Shown here: piece after piece, positions 1-10,590 of the stretch
Numbering within the stretch: position 1 is the first letter of the stretch
How the letters are laid out: each line of letters opens with the position of its first letter
NCBI GenBank assembly: GCA_030144725.1
Contig: JASKMD010000025.1
Span: 3,019,716 to 3,083,715 of the forward strand
DNA length: 64,000 nt
From: Haematococcus lacustris
Taxonomy: Eukaryota; Chlorophyta; Chlorophyceae; Chlamydomonadales; Haematococcaceae
Direction: 5' to 3'
The notes under the pieces: model-generated
Told to the model about the DNA's origin: nothing
What the model saw: the letters and a program-made list of their open reading frames with translations, nothing else
The model's database searches: none
Made by a program: the position numbers and the translations under genes

Positions 1-15
1 CCTCAAGACCACTAC

Positions 16-507
16 CTGCCCTGGTGGTGTGAAAGGCAGGTCCAGAGCCGCAGCCAGCTGGGAGGCAATGGAGAGTCCATACTCATCATAGCACACCACC
101 CCATCTAGGCGCTGTACGCAAGGCTGGCAAGTCAGGTCCATGCTGCTGCGGTGATGCAGTGCTGATGAGCTTGCATTGGATGCCCAGGTTTGAATGGCAG
201 CCAAGGCTGCGGGCAAGCTGCATGCTGACCCTTGTACCCAGTTGCCTGGATCAACGTAGCTGCTCGCCCAATGCTGGGAGTGGCTTTCAGAGCTGTAAAC
301 GACGATTTGAGCTCCTGTGGCTTGCATGCGGGCCAGCAAGCGCCGCCTGCCTACTGCACCAGTAAGAAACAGAAGCAAAGTCCGCCCCTCCAACTCTGAG
401 TCATGCTGGGTGCTCAAGTCATTGTCGACACTGAATAGAACGCGTCCCGGGTGCAAGTAGACTGTCGGCGGACATGCGTCAGGGAGGCCGCTGGTGGCGT
501 GTTCCAT
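16..507 (-). CDS. ATP-grasp-like enzyme, first exon (partial gene)
   Basis: An open frame of 164 codons runs from an ATG at 507-505 to a GTAGTG splice donor at 15-10. Without the intron it stays open to the window edge. The N-terminal part reads like the pre-ATP-grasp fold: a hydrophobic strand (RTLLLFLTGAVG) before a basic helix (RRRLLARMQ) and a second strand (AQIVVYSSE). Near the end is DGVVCYDEYGLSIASQLAAA followed by LDLPFTPPG, which resembles the stretch of ATP-grasp ligases (carnosine synthase and D-Ala ligase type) where a variable acidic loop precedes 'LGLP..P'. Such enzymes join a carboxylate to an amine using ATP. The ATP-binding and catalytic residues would lie in later exons, outside the window, so substrate and activity cannot be called. 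The family call is inference from short motifs; the exon itself is well supported by its uninterrupted frame and donor. Confidence 0.6.
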
Positions 508-944
508 GCTGAATAGACAGAGGTGTACTACCGGCTATAACCGCATGAAAGTCGTAAGGCTGGTCAGTTAGGCGGTGCCGGGTTTAAGCTGTAATTCAAA
601 TGGTCGACTCTTCACCGCCTAGCACTTCGTGACTTCGTGATCCCGCAACCGGACCGTACCGGGCACTGTAATCTGGAACCAGGTTCACCATTCTACACAT
701 GAATCGTCCATATATTTCATAGTCTATGCGTGAGCAGCCCCCTCGTCCCTCACTATGGCTTCCAAATGAGTCGGACCACTAGGTACCACTAGTGACCAAT
801 AGCGGGACTGCTCAAAGTTCTGGTGTAAGTTCTGTGTGGAGGTCACCCCGGCCATGCCAATCCGTGCCAGGCCTGCGCATCGCACCACGCGCTAGTAAAG
901 AGGAGCTGAGGCTATCGCGGTAACTCACGCGCACTACAACTCAC
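508..944. other. Upstream region of the ATP-grasp-like gene
   Basis: No coding frame with recognisable content. It should hold the promoter of the gene starting at 507. Bases 736-822 match a dispersed repeat also found at 14797-14875 (shared words GACCACTAG, CACTAGTGACCA, GCGGGACT, CTCAAA). Confidence 0.4.
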
Positions 945-956
945 GTTTCGCGTTCA

Positions 957-1418
957 GTGGGCGCCACTTGCTCTCCCCAATGCGCTGCATGTTCAGCGTT
1001 GCATTGCAGTCCCTGTCCAGCCACCTGCCGGGCTGTGGTGATGGCTTGGCTTTGGCAGCCTTGCCCTGGGCCTTGCCTGTGCCCTTGGTGGGCTGGGTGA
1101 GCTCAGCTGCCTGCTCAGCCTTGGTGCGCTTGTTGCGCTTGGCTGGCGGGGGAGCACTGGGCCATAGCTCTGAGGCTGCTGGCTGTGTGGCTTCCTGGCT
1201 GCTGCGTGGGGCCTGTGGGGGCTTGCGGGGGGTCACTACTAGGCACCACATCAAGCCCCGAACTGGCTAGTCACGCTGCTGGCTCCAAGCTGGACGCAGT
1301 AGGCGGAGGTCCACCTGCCCTTCTAGGGGCTTCTAGCCTGCACGCCTTGTGGGCTGTTCATGGTCCAGCTCCTCCTCACAGGGCTGCTTGCCATTCACTG
1401 CTGAGCTGACCCCACTCG
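957..1418 (-). mobile_element. Fanzor-family fragment (copy G)
   Basis: The minus strand encodes the C-terminal half of the Fanzor family found repeatedly in this window: the segment after RuvC-II, the Pro/Ala/Lys-rich linker (PRKPPQAPRSSQ ... KRNKRTKAEQAAE ... KGTGKAQGKAAKAK) and the RuvC-III motif WLDRDCNATLNMQRIGE. The homology stops just after RuvC-III and lacks the final 40 residues and the 3' region. It starts (high-coordinate end) near the sequence that encodes VSSAVNG just after RuvC-II. It is therefore truncated at both ends and cannot encode a nuclease. It is more diverged from copies A-E than they are from one another. Confidence 0.85.
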
Positions 1419-1556
1419 TGGAGAATAAGGCCGAGTCGGCGATTTTAGTTAAGGGGTACTGCAGATAGCCCTTTGAAAGGCCGTCCCATCGCCATATGTT
1501 TCATGTTTTTAATCGACGTGGTTGGGCTGTAATCGGCCCTGAGCTGAAGGTTCGTA

Positions 1557-1865
1557 ACTCTGTGCAGGGTTTCGCCAAACCGTGCACAGGGTTTCAACTG
1601 GCTCAGCCCCTAGGTGGCCGTCAAGCCAGTTCCTGACCGTGTGCAGCGTTTCATAGACCGTGTGCAGGGTTTCGCTGACCGTGCACAGGGTTTCAGTGAC
1701 CTAGTGCAGGGTTTCATAGACCGTGCACAGGGTTTGGTGTGGCTTAGTTCCTAGGCGTTTCTGACCGTGTGCACGGTTTCGCTGACCGTGCACAAGGTTT
1801 CATAGACCTAGTGCAGGGTTTCATTGACGTAGTGCAGGGTTTCATAGACCGTGCACAGGGTATTA
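1557..1865 (+). repeat. Array of GTGCAGGGTTT-type repeats (left arm)
   Basis: About 12 imperfect units of the form GTGCA(CA)GGGTTTC(A/G) separated by short variable spacers such as ATAGACC, GCTGACC and TCATTGAC. Spacing is about 18-30 bp with two longer gaps. The same unit occurs in opposite orientation at 4420-5070, so the two blocks form inverted arms around 1870-4400. Confidence 0.85.
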
Positions 1866-2876
1866 AAGCATGAGTGTATAGTCAGCATAGGCTTACAACC
1901 TACATGCCTGCTGACATCTGCTGCCACATGTGGCCTCCTACATCAATGTAACATCACACGGCATCACCATTAGAGTCATGCCTAGCACACAAACTGACAC
2001 GTGGCTAACAACTGCTGTTTGCACTCTGAAACTGGTGCTGCCAGGCATGCACCACATGACACAAGCCACTAGACTCAGGGCTACACATGCCTCGCTACAC
2101 CACTGCAAACAACATGTCTTGACGCACAAACAACTCGCAAACACCTCGCTACACCACTGCAAACAACATGTCTTGACGCACAAACAACTCGCAAACACCT
2201 CGCTACACCACTGCAAACCACATGGCACGGCGCTCGACAACCCCGCAAAGACATGTACAAGACACCACTCATGGCATTCGCTTTCCTGGATGCCTCTACA
2301 CACATGCACTCTCTTAGCTGCCACTCCTATTATGTGCACTCCTGGCTGCCACTCATGCCATTGCACTTGGCTGCTGTTGACAGCTAGGAGGTGGTGGTGG
2401 TGATGGGGGGAAGGGTGCACCAGCCGCGCTGCAGCTGCCTCTTGGCTGATCATGCCTTGCACCACCTGCCCCATAGCAGCTGGCTCCTTGTTGCTCTCTT
2501 AAGGCTCCTTGTTGCTCATGCCTTGCCACACCTGCCACATGGCAGCTGGCTCATGGCTACACACGTCATGTATCACCTCATGGCTGCAACTCCTAGCTGC
2601 CGCTCCAGGCTGCCGCTCCAGGCTGCTGCTCCGGGCTGCTATTGATGGCCTGGGAGGTGGTGGTGGAAGTGGGGTGAGGTGAGGGTAAGGTAGGGGAGGG
2701 GCTGCAGTGTAGCGCAGGAGGGGGGAAGCGGAGCGACACGGGTGAGATTGTGGGTAAGGGGAAGGACAAGGGAAGGGTGTGAATATTAGACCTGCAGCAA
2801 ACAAGGGGCATGCTAGCCATCAGGCTTGGTACCAAGAGCCACAAATCTGCTTCATGCTGGCCACTCACCGTTTGCT
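1866..2876. other. Low-complexity spacer with 54-bp tandem repeat
   Basis: A 54-bp unit beginning CTCGCTACACCACTGCAAAC is repeated in tandem at 2091, 2145 and 2199; the third copy is incomplete. The rest is rich in GCTGC and TGCCACTC words. No frame looks like a real protein: the predicted peptides are repeat-derived. Confidence 0.6.
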
Positions 2877-3113
2877 GGGGTGGGGTGGGGTGGGGTGGGG
2901 TGGGGTGGGGTGGGGTGGGGTGGGGTGGGGTGGGGTGGGGTGGGGTGGGGTGGGGTGGGGTGGGGTGGGGTGGGGTGGGGTGGGGTGGGGTGGGGTGGGG
3001 TGGGGTGGGGTGGGGTGGGGTGGGGTGGGGTGGGGTGGGGTGGGGTGGGGTGGGGTGGGGTGGGGTGGGGTGGGGTGGGGTGGGGTGGGGTGGGGTGGGG
3101 TGGGGTGGGGTGG
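2876..3113 (+). repeat. (GGGGT)n microsatellite, about 47 units
   Basis: An almost perfect run of GGGGT for about 237 bp, followed by degenerate GGGGT/GGGA units to about 3150. Every frame through it is open and gives Gly-Val-Gly-Trp or His-Pro-Thr repeats, which are not genes. The G-runs are spaced as required for G-quadruplex formation. Confidence 0.95.
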
Positions 3114-4419
3114 GATAGGGGAGGGGTGGGGTGGGAAAGGGGTGGGCGTGTGACCGTCACACCTGCAAGCAACAAGGGGCGTGCTCACGGTAAGGCTGGG
3201 CAATGGGGGCCACTGATGTGCAAGGGGCTGGCCACTCACTGTTATCTCCATGTGCCATTGCTGACTCCTTGCTGCCTCCTTGTTGGCTGCTGCCCCTCCC
3301 TCCCGGCTGTGCCTCCTGGCTGTGGGGGGCATGGGCCTCTTGGCCTTGGCCAACCACTTGCCTTGCCCATGCCTCCTGGCTGCCACTCCTGGCTGCCGCT
3401 CCTAGCTGCTGCTCCTGGCTGCCGCTCCTGGCTGCTCCTCTTGGCTGCTCCTCTTGGTTGCTCCTCTTGGGGAGTGGTGGGTCTGGCAGGTGGTGCCACC
3501 ACGGGTGAGGGTTAGGGTGAGGATGACAGTCACCAAGGGTGAGGGTGAGGGTGAGGATGAGGAGGTGAGGAGGGGGTGGAGCGATGGTCGCACACAAGGG
3601 GGAGCCAAGGGGTTCAGCATGGCAGTAACACAGTCCTTACCTCCATGTTACTCCTGGCCTGGGTAAGGGTGAGGGAGAGGAGGAGGAGGGGGGTATGAGG
3701 GAAGGAGGTGAGGGGGAGGAGGTGAGGGGGAGGAGGGAGGTGGCAGGAGGGATCTGGCAGGTGGTGGTGGGCAGTGTGGTAGGGAGGAGGGATGAGGGAT
3801 GAGGGAGGAGGGAGGAGGGAGGAGGGAAGAGCGAGGAGGGAGGAGGGAGGAGGGAAGAGCGAGGTTGCCGTTGTGGTTGCTGCTTCTGGCTGATGGAAGG
3901 TGCCACTGCGCCTTGGCACCGAACCTGCTCAAGCAACACATGGCACATGACACATGCCACGCTCCAACCTCGCGATCGCACCTCAGCGTCGCATCTATGC
4001 ATCGCACCTTTGCAAGCTACCTTTGTGCCGTTCGCCCTCAACTCTGTGCTTGATCACAAATACCCTATTCCTTTCGCTGATCGCTAATGGCTGCGAAACC
4101 GAGCTACATGCTGGCCTCTTGGCTGATGACTGATGGCTGCGAAGGCTAGCTGGCCCGCAATTCATGGCCGGCTGCGAGGCTGCGCATTTGGGCGCTGTTG
4201 ATGTCGCTGCTGCTGAGTTTGGGACATGTTTGGACGTGTCGCGTGTTGCGTGTTGCTGCATTACTGCGGGCTTTGCGAGATCGACATGGTTTCCTCTCAT
4301 GGCGCCTCGCGACCTCATGGCACACCAACGGCATGCTTGGTGGCAGCTAGCGCAGATCCCAATACCCAAGCCCGTCAGTTTTCGCGCTCTTGCATGCAAG
4401 TCACATGCAGAAAGCGGGG
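3114..4419. other. G-rich and C-rich low-complexity stretch, no gene seen
   Basis: Successive blocks of GGTGAGG/GGGAGGA (3500-3560, 3660-3860) and CTGGCTGC(T/C) words (3365-3460). From 3900 to 4400 the sequence is more complex, but I recognise no protein in either strand. Confidence 0.4.
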
Positions 4420-5070
4420 TTGGCGAAACCCTGCACAGCGTCTTTGAATGACTTAGGAGAAATCAACACAAGGAACGAAACCCTGCACGAGGTCGGCCAA
4501 ACCCTGCACAAGGTCTGAGTTGACTTAGGAGAAAACATAGTTGCGAATCCCTGCACAAGGTCAGCAAAACCCTGCACTAGGTTAGCAAAACCCTGCACGA
4601 GGTCAGGGTTGACTTAACAAAAATCAATGCTTTGATCGAAACCCTGCACAAGGTCAGCAAAACCCTGCACTAGGTTAGCAAAACCCTGCACGAGGTCAGG
4701 GTTGACTTAACAAAAATCAATGCTTTGATCGAAACCCTGCACAAGGTCAGTAAAACCCTGCAATAGGTTAGCGAAACCTTGCACAAGGTCAGGGTTGACT
4801 TAGGTGAAATCGAGGCTTTGAGCGAGACCCTGCACAAGGTCGGCGAAACCATGCACTAGGTTAGCGAAACCTTGCACAAGGTCAGGGTTGACTTAGAAAA
4901 AATCAATGCTTGGATCGAAACCCTGCACAAGGTCGGCAAAACCCTGCACACGGTCTTGAAACCTTGCACAAGGTTTGCGAAACCCTGCACAAGGTCAATT
5001 GAAACCCTGCACAAGGTTTCAAAGGCTATTTGTGCCTCAAACAGAGAGTAAACCTAGTGCAGGGTTTCAG
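4420..5070 (-). repeat. Array of GTGCAGGGTTT-type repeats (right arm)
   Basis: About 20 units of RAAACCCTGCAC(A/G/T)AGG, the reverse complement of the 1557-1865 unit. Part of the array has a higher-order period of about 94 bp: three units plus a GGTTGACTTAACAAAAATCA linker, nearly identical at about 4605 and 4698. A last unit at 5055-5068 is in the opposite orientation. The variable content of the spacers and the higher-order period argue against a CRISPR array, which would be unexpected in a eukaryote anyway. Confidence 0.85.
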
Positions 5071-5335
5071 TAAACTGGCCCCCATTCCTTACTGGCTTTG
5101 ACTTTGCACATGCTACCTACTAGGTTGTGCATCTATTCTGATGCCTGACAACTCCTCATACTCAGAAATTTTTAAAAGTCACTTCAGTCAGTTAGCACCA
5201 TCTCCCTTAGCCAAATTCGGGGTGGGGGCCCAGCCGCTGGTCGAGCAGCTCCGCAATGACCAAGAATTACACTTTGGCCCAAGGGAGTCTTCTCCTCCAC
5301 TAGGTCACAGCAGCCTACATGCCAAGTCTCAGACC
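5071..5335. other. No recognised content
   Basis: A frame is open on the plus strand from 5141, but its product shows no motif and overlaps the Fanzor-like fragment antisense. I see nothing else here. Confidence 0.3.
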
Positions 5336-6045
5336 TCAACTCGCAAGTTTGCCGAGCCAGCCAGCCCTTATTTGCCAGGAGTGCCGGGTGGTGCGGTGCT
5401 CACTCACGCGCACCAGCACCCACTCCTGGCCTACACTGCCCGGGTCAGGCATGGCTGGGCGGCCCGGCCAGCTGCTCAGCTCGCGAGGGCGCGGCCCCAG
5501 ACCGGCTGCAGGGCGTCGAATGTTCAGCGCGGCTGACACGTCTCGGTCTTAGAACCTGATGCCTTTGCTTGTTGAGCACATCAGGCCCCGGATCCGGGAT
5601 CGCGTCGTCATGCTGCGCACCGGGTGCCGCCGCCTACAAGGCGACATAAATCAATGTACATTTGTAAGATGTTTCCTTGCCAAAGCAAGTGATCAGCCAC
5701 GTAATGTCTAGTCTGAACGGTGTAGGGCACAGTCTAGGCTGGTGTGTGAGGCTGGATGTAATGACCCCTCCTACAATGTAATTGCACCTGAGGTCTCTCA
5801 CCTGAAGGACTCTGTTTGACCTTGCACCACGTTGTCGTGGGCAGAGCTGACCCGGCTGGTACGGAACTCATGCACCAACACCACACGCCCGGGCAGCTGC
5901 TTGCATGCCTCCCGTAGCATCTGCTTGACAGGCACACCCCTGCTGCCAATGCTGCCGCTGCCGCTGGAGCCTGCTGCCCCACAGGCCAGTGCTAGGGGGC
6001 GACCTGTTACGGCTATGTCGCAGCGTACCCTGACACCCTTGTAGG
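5336..6045 (-). pseudogene. Fanzor-like protein fragment, second lineage
   Basis: On the minus strand at about 5890-5838 the product reads GRVVLVHEFRTSRVSSAH, a RuvC-II motif (catalytic Glu before FRTS). At about 5549-5514 it reads DRDVSAALNIRR, a RuvC-III motif (catalytic Asp of DRD). RuvC-III is followed by GPRPRELSSWPGRPAMPDPG and GQEW, the C-terminal block that corresponds to RPLELCYW...GKEYPGLGY in the main family here. Just before RuvC-III, RGLMCSTSKGIRF is interrupted from DRD by an in-frame TAA. RuvC-I is not found. A possible donor (CAG|GTGAGA) follows the RuvC-II exon near 5804. It is a broken copy of a Fanzor lineage clearly different from copies A-H: the residue before the catalytic Glu is His instead of Asp, and the C-terminus differs. 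Confidence 0.75.
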
Positions 6046-6280
6046 TCTGCAGCCATGCACAAGAAGAGACACATTGCGAGCTGAGGTCAAGTCATGTCAA
6101 AGATAAACATTGTGGCACGCCCTACTCATCTCAGCCCAGAACTTGGTGTTTTTGGCAAGCGCTCACCGACACGACAACCGAGAGGCGCGAGAAGAGTGAC
6201 GGCCGCGGTCCTCAAGGGATAAGATGCACACAAGACGATGTGCTCCAGACCAGACGACGCTGTAGCCCACACTGTAAGAC
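6046..6280 (+). promoter_or_regulatory. Upstream region of the 6281 surface-protein gene
   Basis: 235 bp between the Fanzor-like fragment and the ATG at 6281. It must contain the 5' UTR and probably the core promoter; no clear TATA box is visible. Confidence 0.3.
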
Positions 6281-7566
6281 ATGGTGCAGCGCAGCCAAGC
6301 AGCCCTCGTGGCCTGGCTTGTGTTTGCTGCCGCTCAGGCCTCGCTATGTACGGGGCAAGCAATCGTGGAGCCAGCAGTCGTATCGCAAGGCGCACAGCAG
6401 GACGTGGCATTCGCGTTCTATCATTTGGCTACCGACTTTCCTCAGGGATGCGCTCCAGCGGCGTGCAGATTCACCCGAGCCCAGCCTCGCGCACTGGCGG
6501 TGGTGCCTGCAATCCTGGAGGCGCAGGACGGTGAGCGCCTGGAAGCAGATGAAGCGACGGCTGTGTGCTGGCCGGCCTTGGCAGGGCCGTACACAAGAAA
6601 CTTCGCGACGATTGCGCGTTGTCGGCAGCTCTGCACCGTTGCACTCGTCCCATATTGTGTCGTGTCTTACCCGCCTGACTCGCAGGCCTCATCGCTGCCC
6701 GCTGCCAGCTGCCTGCCTTCATGGTGTCAACGGCGGGGCATGTGTCTGCTCGGCTGCTGTGCGCTGAGCAAGCTACGGGGCAGCCAGCTGCCATAGACGT
6801 CCTACCGCACCACAGCGGCCTGTCCCTCCTCGTCACTGGTCATCCAGCCCACAGCGCAGCTCAGGGACAGACCCAGGGCAAGGCGGTGCATCGCAAGCTG
6901 TCCACTGCAAGGCCACCGCCGCCTCCACCGCCACCACCACCTTCATTGCCAGAGCCACCGTCCCCGCAGCCTCCTCCCTCACCTCCCCCCCTGCCCCCGG
7001 CACCCCCTTCACCTCCAGCCCCTCCCCCCTCACCTCCCCCTCCTCCACCCCCTCCATCGCCGCCTCCCCTGCCCCCTCTCCCTCCCCAGCCTCCCCTCCC
7101 TCCCCCCCCTCCCCCCCCTTCACCCCCAAGGCCTCCCACGCCTCCCTCCCCTCCACCCTTCCCACCTCAGCCCCCCCCTTCTCCCTCACCTCCTCCCAGC
7201 CCTCCCAGCCCTCCCAGGCCGCCAGCCCGTCCTCCTCCCCCACCGGGTGCCAGCCCCCCACCCCCTCCCCCACCCCCCATAGCACGGCCCCCTCCCCCTC
7301 CCCCTCCTCCTCCCAACGGACCAGCCAGCCCCTCCCCTCCACCCAACCCTCCTGCACCCCCGCCGCAGCCCACTGACGCCTCCCCACCGGATGCAGGGGT
7401 CCCGCCCCCTCCTCCTCTTCCACTGCCAACCCAGCTTGAGTCACCGCCACCACCAGCTACAACTGCTACCCCGTCGAGCCCTCCTTCAAACGACACCATG
7501 TCCCTGACACCTCTTCAGGGTGCCTCCGCTGTCAGTGGCCTGGGAAGCCCTAACCTAAACAGCTCT

Positions 7567-7598
<32 letters not shown>

Positions 7599-7776
7599 TG
7601 CCCCTGGCAAGGTGGCACTGGCAGTGGTGCTGCCCACCCTGGCTGTGGCGGTCGCCCTTGCTGCAGCAGCCCTGGTGTGGAAGCGCAAGCAGGCAGCTGT
7701 CCACCCGCCTGCAGCTGTGCCTACGACTGCCCACCAAGGGGGTGGTCAGGCTGGGGTGGCTATCCACCTGTCATGA
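6281..7776 (+). CDS. Proline-rich type I membrane surface protein (pherophorin-like), paralogue 1
   Basis: Two exons: 6281-6530 (donor GTGAGC, phase 1) and 6686-7776 (acceptor CTCGCAG, TGA stop). The joined product starts with a hydrophobic signal peptide (LVAWLVFAAAQASLCTGQA). A small cysteine-containing region follows, then a conserved stretch across the intron (CQLPAFMVSTAGHVSARLLC). About 190 residues rich in PPSPPP/PPPP come next, of the kind that is hydroxylated and glycosylated in volvocine wall proteins, then a poly-Ser run. One transmembrane helix (VALAVVLPTLAVAVALAAAA) is followed by a basic stop-transfer WKRKQ and a short tail. Intron position and phase are the same as in the gene at 9139-10590. 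It lacks the beta-rich domain (NWDAAASRLDF...) present in that paralogue. Location in the wall or plasma membrane is inferred; a full pherophorin domain was not recognised. Confidence 0.85.
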
Positions 7777-9138
7777 GGAGCTGGTGGTTAGGTGAGGAGG
7801 TGGCTGCTGGTGGCTCATAGCGGGTCAGGTCAGAGGGCTCATGCATGGTGTGTGATTGAGGTGGCTATGGACTAGCAACGATGTCACACTGTCATACGCT
7901 ACTGCACATGACAGAGTAAACAGAGATTCAGATGAGAGCAACCCCTCCGGTAATGCAGGTGTCATGTTTGACGTGATCATGCCAGCTGACTGAGATAGAC
8001 ACAGCCGTTTATTGTTTGTGCCAACAATGGTGCACGGGGTGGGAGGGCGACAGGGCATGCACCATCACTAACCATTGTCAACAGCTGCCCGCACATCCGG
8101 GAGGGAGTGCATGTACATACATCATCACATAGGACACACATCAGCAGTCCTTTAATCTGTCACATTGCTAGGGTTTGCATGCATGAGTAGCATGTGATCC
8201 CAGCTGTTCCTTGTGATTCAGGCCTGCACACATTCATTTAGGGGGCAGGCCAACATGCTGCAGCAGCGACATAAAAGAATAGACCGCTGCAGTCGGGTTC
8301 GTCTGATGGGATGTGGCCAGGCCCTTTACTTCTTTCTCGAGCTTAAGGTCATAAATATCTATAATTGAATGGCAGGTTGTGTTCCTGCATGGCGTTGTGT
8401 ACGGAATGGATGGACGGACACATCCTGATGATGATGATGATGATGATGATAATGTAACATGTGAGGAAAATGTCTGCCATGCTGACTTGTTTGCTGGCTG
8501 CGCTGCTGCCCTGAGGCGAGAGCCATGTTCTGTGAGGTCATTACATCAGGCAGAATCAACCATCAACTGTCAGAACAGTTCTGGTATACACTCGCACGCA
8601 AAACAAAGTATCGCATGCAGGGTTGGAAAGATCTCAAAGTAAGTGCAAACTAGGTTTAAGCAGATGCAACACTCCAGATACTGCAGGGTGGTAGTACCTG
8701 ATACATCGTGATATCCGGCTAAAGATAAAAAGCAAGCTGGGATGGGTTGGGCGGACACATGTGGTCCATTTCAATGGAGCAGATCACTTCTTCAAAACAC
8801 ATTCTTGTCTCATGCTATTCACCATTATAGGGCCATGGAAGAGGAGAGGGACTAGACAAGGCAGGGGGAATGCAGGCTAGGATTCCAACGCATACAAAGG
8901 CTGACACATCTGAGCCTGTACAATACTAATGCTTACTATTGGTGTGCCTTGGCTGGCCGGCAGTGATTGGGATGAGCGGCATGGAGCAATGAGGTCGGCA
9001 GCCACAGCCAAGACATGGTGTCAGATCGCTTCATGCAACACTGTGGATGCTGCTGCTAAGACTAGCTGTGATGAACAGAGCAACTACGCTGAAGGCCTCG
9101 ATTAGTACCATGTTTAGCCATCCAAACTAAGAGCAAGC
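7777..9138. other. Intergenic region between convergent genes
   Basis: This holds the two 3' UTRs of the tail-to-tail genes. There is a GATGAT run at about 8428-8450. No credible coding frame is seen. Confidence 0.5.
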
Positions 9139-10590
9139 TCACATGAGGATGATGAGGGTGGCCAGCACTGTGACGATGGGCAGGGAGACTGCCAGCATGC
9201 TTGGCTTGCTGTGACCAGCACTGGCAGGTGTGCTGAGCAGTGAGCCACTGCCAGGCGGTGGAGGGCTGGAGAATGCTGGGCTAGGTGGGGTGGGAGGTGG
9301 TGGCGAAGGAGGCTGCGGGGGTGGCGCTGGAGAAGGCGCTGGTGGCGACGGTGGCAGCGGTGGATTTGGTGGATTGGGAGATGGTGGGGGCGCTGGGCTG
9401 GGAGGGCTGGGAGGGGGGGTGGGCGGGGGTGGCGAGGGGGTCGGTGGGGGTGAGGGTGGGGGGAGTGGCGACGGAGGCTGAGGTGGAGAGGGTGGCAGGG
9501 GTGTGGGAGGGGAAGGAGGGGGTGCTGGTGGTGTTATGGACACAGACACCCCAGCAGAACCCCTGTTGTTGGCAACATTTGGGATTCTAGGGAATTCGAT
9601 CGTTATAATCACAGCTTCTGCATTCACAGGCAGCGTGATAGAGGTAGCTGTGGTGAAGCTGGCCATCACACCATTAAGTCCACCAATAAAAAAGCGGTTT
9701 GACAGCTGGGTGCTGACAATCTGGCCTGGTGGTGCTGGCTCTGGCAGCACTTGGGTGAAGTAGGTGCCTGGTGGGATGGAGGTGGGGAGGGTATATGTAG
9801 GTAGGCGGGCACGCAACGTGGTGCCTGTGTTCTGCCCCGAGATGTCAGTGCAGGTGGTAAGAATGAAGGCGGCTGGGGTGGTGAGGTCCCAGGACACAGA
9901 GAAGTCCAGGCGTGAGGCAGCGGCATCCCAGTTGGGAGGGTTGACGCAGATGGGCACAGATGCAACTGGGACGCAATCTTCAGCAGACACAGTCATTTGA
10001 ACCTGTGGGGGAGAGCAAGCTTGCAGCAGCTTCCGCTGCGTCTGAGCTGTCTGCAGCATGTGGGAGGTAACGTTTGCAGGATGGCTGTGCTGTGGCTGGA
10101 CATCGGCTGGCTGACCCATGAGCTGCTCGTCGCACAGCAGCTGAGCAGTCACATCCCCAACCAACTCCGCCATAGAGGCCGGCAGCTCGCAGTGCGCCGT
10201 CGTGGTACCTGAGCGGCCAGCACAACAGCGTTATGCCGCCATCCTAACAGTGATGGCGGGCGACAAGCACAGTTGATGTTTCCTGTGTGCGTAGTGGAAT
10301 ATTGCCATGTGTGCGTAGTGAATATTGGTGTACTGCTCTGCATTGCATGGTCTGCGCTTACCTTGCGATGTCTGCAGGGTAGCAGGCACAACAGCCAGCG
10401 CTTGGGTATGGGCATGAGAAAGCTTGCAAGCAAAGACCCCGCAGTCCTTGTTGGGCAATGGATGGGTCAGCACGATGTCCACACTGCGTTGTGTAGCGCG
10501 CGCAGGCTGCATCACCGCCTGACTCGATGCTAGGAAGGCCAGGGCTAATGCGAACAGCATGAGTACCGAAAGGGCTGCCATGTGCCCCAT
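9139..10590 (-). CDS. Proline-rich type I membrane surface protein, paralogue 2
   Basis: Two exons on the minus strand: 10590-10362 (donor GTAAGC, phase 1) and 10208-9139 (acceptor GCTCAG, TGA stop). A signal peptide (LFALALAFLASSQA) is followed by a region aligned with paralogue 1 (IVLTHPLPNKDCGVFACKLS ... HTQALAVVPATLQ). The block CELPASMAELVGDVTAQLLC begins exon 2. Next is a domain with NWDAAASRLDFSVSWDL and LPTSIPPGTYFTQVLPEP, which recurs in the gene at 54268 (VWDANANRLDFAYAWNL, LPAGTYNLTL). A PPSPPP stretch of about 110 residues follows. The end is hydrophobic (MLAVSLPIVTVLATLIILM) with no charged tail, so it is either a transmembrane anchor or a GPI-type signal. An acceptor-like CTCCCCCACAG inside exon 2 is in frame either way. 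Confidence 0.85.

Noticed and set aside
1557..1865. Telomere-like repeat
   Set aside because: The unit GTGCAGGGTTTC contains GGGTTT, but it is interrupted by GTGCA and spacers and does not match the TTTTAGGG or TTTAGGG repeats of green algae.
2779..3515. Several open frames encoding Gly-Val-Gly-Trp or His-Pro-Thr repeats
   Set aside because: They are translations of the (GGGGT)n microsatellite in every frame and have no flanking coding sequence.
4420..5070. CRISPR-like array
   Set aside because: Units are short and imperfect, spacers are partly repeated in a 94-bp higher-order pattern, and the sequence is a eukaryotic nuclear genome.
6833..7499. Long minus-strand frames with Gly/Glu-rich products opposite the proline-rich exon
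   Set aside because: They are antisense shadows of CCN-rich codons; the plus strand has the signal peptide, intron and membrane segment.
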